In this document: positions 57,131 to 64,000 of the stretch, one piece after another
Position numbering within the stretch: the stretch's first letter is position 1
How the letters are laid out: every line of letters begins with the position of its first letter
Assembly (NCBI RefSeq): GCF_000003815.2
Contig: NW_023365802.1
Coordinates: forward strand, 47,333 to 111,332
Origin: Branchiostoma floridae
Lineage: Eukaryota > Chordata > Leptocardii > Amphioxiformes > Branchiostomatidae
Length of the DNA stretch: 64,000 bases
Reading direction: 5' to 3'
Program-made: the position numbers and the translations under genes
Notes under the pieces: model-generated
What the model was told of the DNA's origin: nothing
What the model saw: the letters and a program-made list of their open reading frames with translations, nothing else
Databases searched by the model: none

Positions 57131-57955
57131 TTAACCCTATTATCCTGGTCAATCGTGGATGGGGGGTGGGGGGTGGAGGTATTGAGGCCGGCTTCTTCTA
57201 AGTCCTATGATTCTTAAACGACTTTTCATATAATTACCACATTTTTAGGAAATGATATAGATATATTATCTGACAATTCTAAAACATTTGAAGCTATTAT
57301 GACATAATATGTCGCGTTTAGGACAGCATCATTTTTATAGCATTGGCTGGAACCATGAAAAGGGTACTTCCAGAAAACTTCACGGTATGCTACAGAATGT
57401 ATCAGCAAGTACAGATAAAATAATAATATTCGTTACGACTTGTGTTGCCAATAGCAACATCAATGACGTCAAAATGACGCCATGCATATGTTATATACTT
57501 GTTGAGCTCCACCATGTTATATCCACCAAAATAAATATTTTAAAATACATTTTTGCAACAAATAATCGCAAAAGACAATGGAAATAGACTGAAACATTGC
57601 ATTTTGACCAATGACGTCGTCCAAATAGCATAATTTATGTGTATTCAATTTTGAAATATAATCTAGATAACATAAGATGATGTAACAAAATAGCAGTAAT
57701 ATAGCAAATAAACGTGAAAAATTCATTGTCAGAACCGAAATTAGCGATTTTTTTTAAAAATTGCCTGTAAACAAACGGTTTAATGGCAACTCGAAAAAAA
57801 CGAAAAAGTTTTACACTTTTTTAAAATCGTTGTCAACTAAATTCTAGGAATACACACCAAATTTCGTGGCTCTAGCGTAACCCAGTCTTGCATTATATGA
57901 CATGGAAGTTGGGACGGGAATCAAAAGCACCCACCTCCTGCCTGAATAGGGTTAA
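57131..57955 (-). mobile_element. TTAA-flanked non-autonomous DNA transposon, copy 2
   Basis: TTAA at 57131-57134 and 57952-57955, with termini CCCTATTATCCTGG and CCTGAATAGGG. Internally it matches copy 1 (41198-42152) in inverted orientation, for example GGCTCTAGCGTAAC with its partner TACGCTAGAGCC and AACAAACGGTTTAATGGCAA with CCATGGCAACCGTTTG. No ORF. It has diverged and is shorter than copy 1. Confidence 0.82.
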
Positions 57956-60073
57956 GTTAAATGTTCAAAGACTTCAGCTATTCTAAGGCTTAGGATTTAG
58001 ATATATGTCTTATAAAAACAACAGACATGTAAAAACGAGTTCGTAAGACACCATAAAGTGGCAATAATAGTGTCACTGAAAGTTCAGCTAATGTTCATTT
58101 ATCAAGCGTTTCCACAATGGCCGGGATAGCGCTTGTCCTGAAGCACTTTGACTCAGAAGGCTGCTGGTGCTGACCTGGGTTGCTTAGGTTTCTTCCGTGC
58201 TGTTCACATTGGTAATAGGCTTTGTCTAGACAAAATAGATGGTGTTGCAGCAGTTAAAATATCAATTTAAGAACTTCTCAGGCATATCGCTACCTACAGG
58301 TATACCACTGCTAAGCGTTAGCAAATGGCCCGTCCCTTATAACGATTCCTTTTTTTGTATAAATTTTTAAAGGGAGGCTAAGTTTGCACAGATATTTCTA
58401 ATTACTAAGCATGTCAACTCTGCCTAACATACGTCATCAACAAGGGTATTTAACTCCCTTTGCTTAAATAATTGGCTTGTAATTTTTTGTATGTTGGTAG
58501 CTGAAGTGCAAAAGGAACTACTCTTACAAATGAAAAAGGAAACAATTGCGTCTTCTGCAGTTTAATCAGTTACATGCAAGTTATATGGTAAAATATTTCT
58601 AATCATATACTAAAAAAATTGTGTGTACTCGAGATTATGCCTTCCATTATAAACACTACAAGCTTGAGGCAAGCATTCTGGCAATCTATCGTATACTGCG
58701 AGGGCGCGAAGAAATTTTGCCTTTGTGATGTAATGTACTAGTGGCCATTTTGGTTTAGCAAATTAAAAAATGCACAGATATTGTAAATTATTCATCGAAT
58801 TTGACTTTGGCAATACGTTAACATATATTTTTCGACTTGTTTTCGTTTTTAGATATTGCAATTCAAAGTGTATATATTATATAACGTTACAGTTTAGTCG
58901 AAAACATATTTTCTAGAACAGATGGATATCGTGTCACCAAAAAATTGAATCAGCATGACCCAAGGTGGCAACGAAGCTTCAAGGTGTCTAAAGGGCATGA
59001 TACAATAGGTATGTGTAGAAACTTTATATATGGCTTGTCTGTGAACAGTCCAGCTCCTTCACGCCAACACAGATTGATCTGATATTTAGTATGTGGGTAG
59101 TTCTTGAGAAGGAGATAAAACGTACGAGGTGTTTTTTCGTCTAGTGGCTTCTGACGGTTTTGCAGGGGATGTTTGTACCTGAAAAATAGTGTTTAGTGTG
59201 CTAAGTGTGGCGATTACGCAATAGTGGTTTATATTTAGGAGTTACGTCATTCTGCGTCGGTTGGAGTTTTGCATGGCCCCGTCCCCACAGGAAGTGACCC
59301 CAAAGGTCATAGTTGCGCAATAGAGGACAGCACGACTTATATATACCAGACGATTACAAGACAATGGTACTACAGGGACAGTACATTGTACATGATGGGG
59401 TGTAAACGTTTCCTATAAGATTTGATAATCTGTAGATTAAGGGCAAAGAATAAGGGCAATGATGATATTGTTTACAGGGGCCTATATTATACGTTTTAAA
59501 AGGGTTGTACATGTAACAGTTACTACCGGTACAATACATTGTTGAACAAAGCAGGGTTTGTTTTTCACAGTAACTTGTAGTCATTGATGAGATTGTTTAT
59601 AGGGATTGTACATTAGACATATGGGATACACAATGTAGTGGACTGCATGTTACATCATCATTGTTGCAACCATTGATACATTTGCTTCCGGTGGTGGTTT
59701 TGTTATCCTACCTGCTGAAATCGGACAAATTTCTTGTTGGATAAGCATTTGGTCTCTCTTCCAAGGAAGAAATTATGCATCCTGTATGTTATCCCGGACA
59801 GAAAAAAGTGTCGCGAGGCGTATAGTCCTATTGACTGACAAACCCCGTGCGGGCGGATAAAGCGTTCCCGCCAAGGCAGGACTTGTGCCAGCTGGACTGA
59901 TTTCACCGGGCGACGCGCGGCTTGTCATGGTCGTCAGTAGGGCTCCCATAACCTGGCTAAATGGTTGGAAATTACCCACTCTACCCGAGAAAAGTCATAC
60001 TAGGACAAATACATGGCATGCGATGTACATCTCAAAGTTGAAATTTTATCACTAACCATTTGGTTTTTATGTC
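57956..60073. other. No confident gene
   Basis: Mostly AT-rich. The stretch 59790-59960 is GC-richer (minus frame with TSRASPGEISPAGTSPALAG) and looks like part of a repeated element rather than a gene, but I have no second copy here to prove it. Confidence 0.35.
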
Positions 60074-60320
60074 NNNNNNNNNNNNNNNNNNNNNNNNNNN
60101 NNNNNNNNNNNNNNNNNNNNNNNNNNNNNNNNNNNNNNNNNNNNNNNNNNNNNNNNNNNNNNNNNNNNNNNNNNNNNNNNNNNNNNNNNNNNNNNNNNNN
60201 NNNNNNNNNNNNNNNNNNNNNNNNNNNNNNNNNNNNNNNNNNNNNNNNNNNNNNNNNNNNNNNNNNNNNNNNNNNNNNNNNNNNNNNNNNNNNNNNNNNN
60301 NNNNNNNNNNNNNNNNNNNN
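60074..60320. other. Assembly gap (247 N)
   Basis: Run of N just left of a tandem repeat, which may have caused the break. Confidence 0.99.
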
Positions 60321-60339
60321 CGATTAATTAAAGGTGGGT

Positions 60340-60840
60340 AAAGATGGTTCACAAGTGCCAAGTAGCATAATCCCGCCATTTGTACTGATATGTGGCGAGA
60401 ACGTTTGGGCACGGGGTCATGTCAGAATTTCAATAAGTTCCAAGTCGCAAGCCCAAAATGGAAGTTATACGTTTATGTCTTGTTTTCGCAGCGATGTAAT
60501 GTAGAGTATATAGGTCACAAGTGGTAATTAACATAAGCGCGTCATTTGTACTGATATGTCGCGAGAACGATTAGGTGAGAGACACGCACGGGGTCATGTC
60601 AAAAGTTCAATGAGTCACAAGTCGCAAGCCCGGATGGATACTATCCAGGATAGTTATACTTTGATGTCTTGATTTCTCTGCAATTTAATCTAGGGTGTCG
60701 CAAGTGCTAGTTAGCAGATTCATGTCAGTTGTACCGATAGGTTATCTAAACGATTGGGTAAGAGACAAGGGGTCATCTGAAAAGTTCCATGAGTTCCAAG
60801 TCGCAAGCCCAAAATGGAAGTTATACTTTTATGTACCTGA
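60340..60840. repeat. Tandem repeat, about 177 bp, about 3 diverged units
   Basis: Unit markers GGGGTCATGTCA/ATCTGA, AAGTCGCAAGCCC (about 60446, 60625, 60799) and ATGGAAGTTATAC recur at 174-179 bp. The middle unit has a small insertion (ATACTATCCAGGATAGT). Confidence 0.85.
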
Positions 60841-62130
60841 GGAGGAGCATTCCGTGACGACACCAGCCATCACATTTTGAAGGTGTTCGCTGGGGATGTG
60901 AAGATCATTTATGTGGATCTCACCAATGACGGCGTTGATGTGGTCAACGTTATTGTTTTATGTGTTATCTTATTGATATTTTGATGCAACCGTCGATTTT
61001 AGCCCAGTCAATATAAGTCTTTATCTTTAAAAGACCATGAAAGGTATTTTCTTTGTCCATGGAAATGAATGGACAGGGACAGTTTGTGTCATGTGCACAG
61101 ACAAGAAAGGATGGATGATAGAATACTTTTAAAATACAGCCTACTGCCTAAATCCTTTTTTTCGGCGCACCTCACCAAACACATCAAAATCCACGTATAA
61201 TTCCAACAACATAAACACTGTTAAGCTAGCCAATGACACGTCTACAAATAAACCCTGCACCACCGCACCATCACCCATTTCACGAAGGTTGAGTTCTCCG
61301 AACGCTTGTTTTAATTAGGATAGGCCGATTGAGAAGCACTTACTTCATGATGAAGCTCTTCAAATAAATACACTTTAAGCCTTCAAAGATGTTGTCCTCC
61401 GACTTGTACCAAAGATCCTCCTCCTTTAAAGCTGAGCAGTGAGTTCTCTGAGAGCGGCCTTTGAAGTCATCGTGATGAGAGATTTATTAATCTTGAGTTT
61501 TGAACGATGCATAGCAACAAGAATGACTACAAGCTTTGTTCCCTTCTCTTAGTCACTCTTACGTAGAAATGAGACTTTTCAACATGACCTTGATCACGTT
61601 TGTAATTTGTGTGCAATGATTACATATACTTGAACTGCTGCTAGGGGAGCACTGGAAAGAATATCAGTGAATCATTATGTAACGTTTAAAAAAATACAAC
61701 AGTGGTATTGTGATGCACGAGTTGGAATTAAGCTGAAAAAAGTTGTTTATAGTATACTTTTTTGTGGTGAAATATCTGAGGTTTCAGCGCAGTATTTTAC
61801 ATGTATGTTTCTTTAAGTCTTATTATTTTTTTAACAAGCGTGCCATTCAGAACTATTAACACCAAAATGCAACAACTTATATAGTACTACTTTGAATTTG
61901 AATAAAACAACTATCAAGAGTTTGCTCAAAATAACAGTTGTGGTAACTCCTCCTGGCATCACCAGGGTTTCTGAACTAATTTATGTACCTGTTATTTTTC
62001 TAGACTGACCATTGGCGTATTTCCGGCTTTAGGTAATACAATTATGGCCTTAGCCTTCTAGAATGGAACGATAATGTAGCTTGCATTTGGTTAGACTGCA
62101 GTCAGAGGCAACATTGTTTCTCTCACCATG
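60841..62130. other. No gene seen
   Basis: AT-rich sequence with no supported exon or repeat. Confidence 0.4.
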
Positions 62131-62580
62131 CTTTAAAGCTTTTACCTCCATGAGAAATGGAGGTATAGTTTTTTACTCGACATGGACTGTTCGTGTGTGT
62201 GTGTGGAATGGAGAATAAGGCTCCTAACACTAGTTACCACGCTTGCGTGGGTAAAGGAACTATGGGTAAAATGTTTAAGTTGAAGGCCCTCGATAAAACA
62301 TTTAATATTTATTACATTCGAATAAATTTTTCACGCTGAACCAGTCTGTTATCTCCCAGGTTGTTACGGTGCAGACCGTGTGGAGAGTTTTTTTCCAGGC
62401 GTCCACAGCTGACATCAAGGGGGGGGGGGGGGGGGGGGTTGATCCGCACCCCGCAGAGGCACGGAACGGACGGCAGGGGAGGGGCATGTCGGGTAACTAT
62501 TATCACTATAGCATTTAAAGGGGGTGACTACACATGTACAATGTTTCCAAGTAATACATGTATTGTTGTATCCAACTTTC
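62131..62580. other. Hairpin-bearing repeat end and poly-G tract
   Basis: ACCTCCATGAGAAATGGAGGT (8-bp stem; about 62146) is followed by a short GT run, resembling the terminal hairpin of a dispersed element. A run of about 19 G at 62421-62440 is present; open frames through it encode only Gly or Pro tracts. Confidence 0.4.
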
Positions 62581-62599
62581 GTCATTATCTAATTTTCGT

Positions 62600-63470
62600 A
62601 CTATGCCGCATACTGGATATCAAGAAAACGACCTGAGCAGGAGGACGCGTCCTGGATATCCAGAAAACGGCCCAAACAGGACGTTTCCTGGATAAACAAC
62701 GGTATTTATGCAGAACGTGTACGTGGGGGTGGAGCTTCCTGTTTTCGAGGGAGGAGACTATGTGGCATGTTATTTTCGTGAAGAAGGCCGCCATCTTTGT
62801 ATCCCCCCGCAAGAGGTTTATGTAGAATATATTCTGTCAGCTCCTGCTGTTACAGAACTGAATTAAGAATGTTCATAATGATACTTTTATGTTAACATGT
62901 TACTTATTATACGTATCAGGCCAAAAATGCTTTTTGCGTAATCAATTAACAAATGGCAGTCAAGATGGGATAAAGTCAATGTTGTTTTCCGTGTAGAGAC
63001 ACATTCTAGTTACGTGTTAATAGCATTCAGATGGCGTCCCTTTGTCATGCCCGGTCCACATCCTGGATATCTAGAAAACGGCCTGAACAGGAGGACGCAT
63101 CCTGGATATCCAGAGAACGGCCCATGCAGCCCTGGCCGCATCCTGGATATCCAGGAAACGCGAATTTATTCACATGTTACATATCAGGCCCAAAATGTCT
63201 TTTGCGTACAAAATGGCAGTAAAGGTGGGATTAAGTCTAATTTGTTTTTCGTGTACCGTTCTAGTTACGTGTTAATAGCATCCAGATGGCGCTCTTATCA
63301 TGGGGAGGGCAGCGGTCACTTCCGGGTTTTAATCTCTCGCAACTAGAGTCTGTCGAGGTCTCACGAGGTCGATCCAAATATGGAAAAATGAGCATGCATA
63401 ACTGTTTTCTGTCCTGTCAATCACCATGATTGACGGCACCGGAAATACGAATCCTGGATATCTAGTTTAC
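62600..63470. repeat. Duplicated block with CTGGATATCCAG palindromes
   Basis: 62890-63050 and 63170-63305 are diverged direct copies (ATATCAGGCC, GTTACGTGTTAATAGCAT, CAGATGGCG). Between and around them the 12-base palindrome CTGGATATCCAG or close variants, usually followed by AAAACGGCC, occurs about eight times (62613, 62651, 63060, 63100, 63145, 63452 and others). Confidence 0.75.
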
Positions 63471-63920
63471 GTACGTTTTTGTACGATTCCTGGAGCCGAC
63501 GAAATCTAGATGTAGCATGTGTTACTTTTACGGGGAAGTTGAGGAAAAAAATATTTAATTATCTCAAGAATCAAAACTTCAAGTCATACAAACTAGTATA
63601 CTCTGTCGACTGTCATCAAACACATTTGCAAGAATTTGTACACGGCTTGTCTGTAAATAGACCACCCCATAATCAGAGCCCTTGGATTGGTCATCTGACG
63701 ATACCATGGGGTATGGTGTCATGTGGATACAAAACTCCGAGAAGGAGAAAGGCAATTTTTTACAGCGGATTTCAACAACTTCAGGATCTTTCCAACAGTA
63801 GCCACTCCAAACCTGACCAGATCTAACATATCTCATATACCCCTCTAACGCACAAAGTATGAAACACATTCGTCCAGCCGTTCTTGTGTTATCTTGTTCA
63901 CACCCATACAAAGGCACACG
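63471..63920. other. No confident gene
   Basis: Open frames on both strands (63479-63826 plus, 63579-63995 minus) overlap each other and the CA repeat; neither has a motif. Confidence 0.35.
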
Positions 63921-63921
63921 C

Positions 63922-63924
63922 ACA

Positions 63925-63970
<46 letters not shown>

Positions 63971-64000
63971 CGCACAAACAGACACAAACACACACACACG
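63922..64000. repeat. (CA)n microsatellite, runs to window end
   Basis: Uninterrupted CA from about 63926 to 63967, then an imperfect CA-rich tract to the end of the window. Confidence 0.97.

Noticed and set aside
59703-59979. Overlapping minus-strand frames with Ser-Pro-Ala-Gly-Thr composition
   Set aside because: Two frames open over the same GC-rich patch; more likely a dispersed repeat than a gene.
62302-62636. Frames with poly-Gly or poly-Pro
   Set aside because: Products of the poly-G run; no coding support.

Overview
The window looks like part of an invertebrate deuterostome genome, most likely a lancelet (Branchiostoma). The grounds are introns with GT-AG borders, C2H2 zinc-finger and small secreted-peptide genes, and a dense mixture of tRNA-derived SINEs, non-LTR LINEs, a Penelope-like element, TTAA-flanked and hAT-like MITEs and many minisatellites. 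The species is inference; no search was run. There are five runs of N (14771-14870, 25597-25709, 30992-31346, 34680-34779, 60074-60320).

Layout. 0.8-4.3 kb: a small two-coding-exon gene for a predicted secreted 78-aa protein (minus strand), with a SINE and a foldback element in its inferred 5' UTR intron. 5.07-7.23 kb: a 38-bp minisatellite with higher-order structure. 10.2-11.76 kb: a broken CR1/Jockey-like LINE (minus) that runs straight into a 32-bp (GACAGACAG-type) minisatellite, array A (11.76-14.59 kb). 15.0-15.6 kb: the 3' end of another LINE. 19.1-23.57 kb: three further tandem arrays (about 75, 133 and 54 bp units). 24.0-35.7 kb: the 32-bp minisatellite again, in the opposite orientation. 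It is interrupted by two insertions: a 3.67-kb element with terminal inverted repeats and an 8-bp target duplication (25516-29184), and a 2.6-kb RTE-like LINE (32.89-35.48 kb).

The 3.67-kb element is the most unusual object here. It carries three exons of a P-loop NTPase-like gene resembling the start of DUF3987 proteins. It also has subterminal 78-bp repeats, each with a perfect CRE octamer TGACGTCA. Its P-loop exon is broken by a 5'-truncated Penelope-like retroelement, which brings a GIY-YIG endonuclease domain and hammerhead-like motifs.

36-64 kb is more ordinary: LINE 3' ends, two copies of a TTAA-flanked element, a second small secreted-peptide locus (44.8-45.2 kb, minus), an 875-bp tandem duplication (47.1-48.8 kb), and one confident host gene, a 14-finger C2H2 zinc-finger gene (52.13-53.39 kb, minus) with a 5' UTR exon near 55.9-56.0 kb. 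The last 4 kb hold further repeats and a CA microsatellite.

Large open frames across the 32-bp arrays (Cys-Leu-Ser or Arg-Gln-Thr rich) are by-products of the repeat and are not annotated as genes. Identities were judged by eye; no percentages were calculated.
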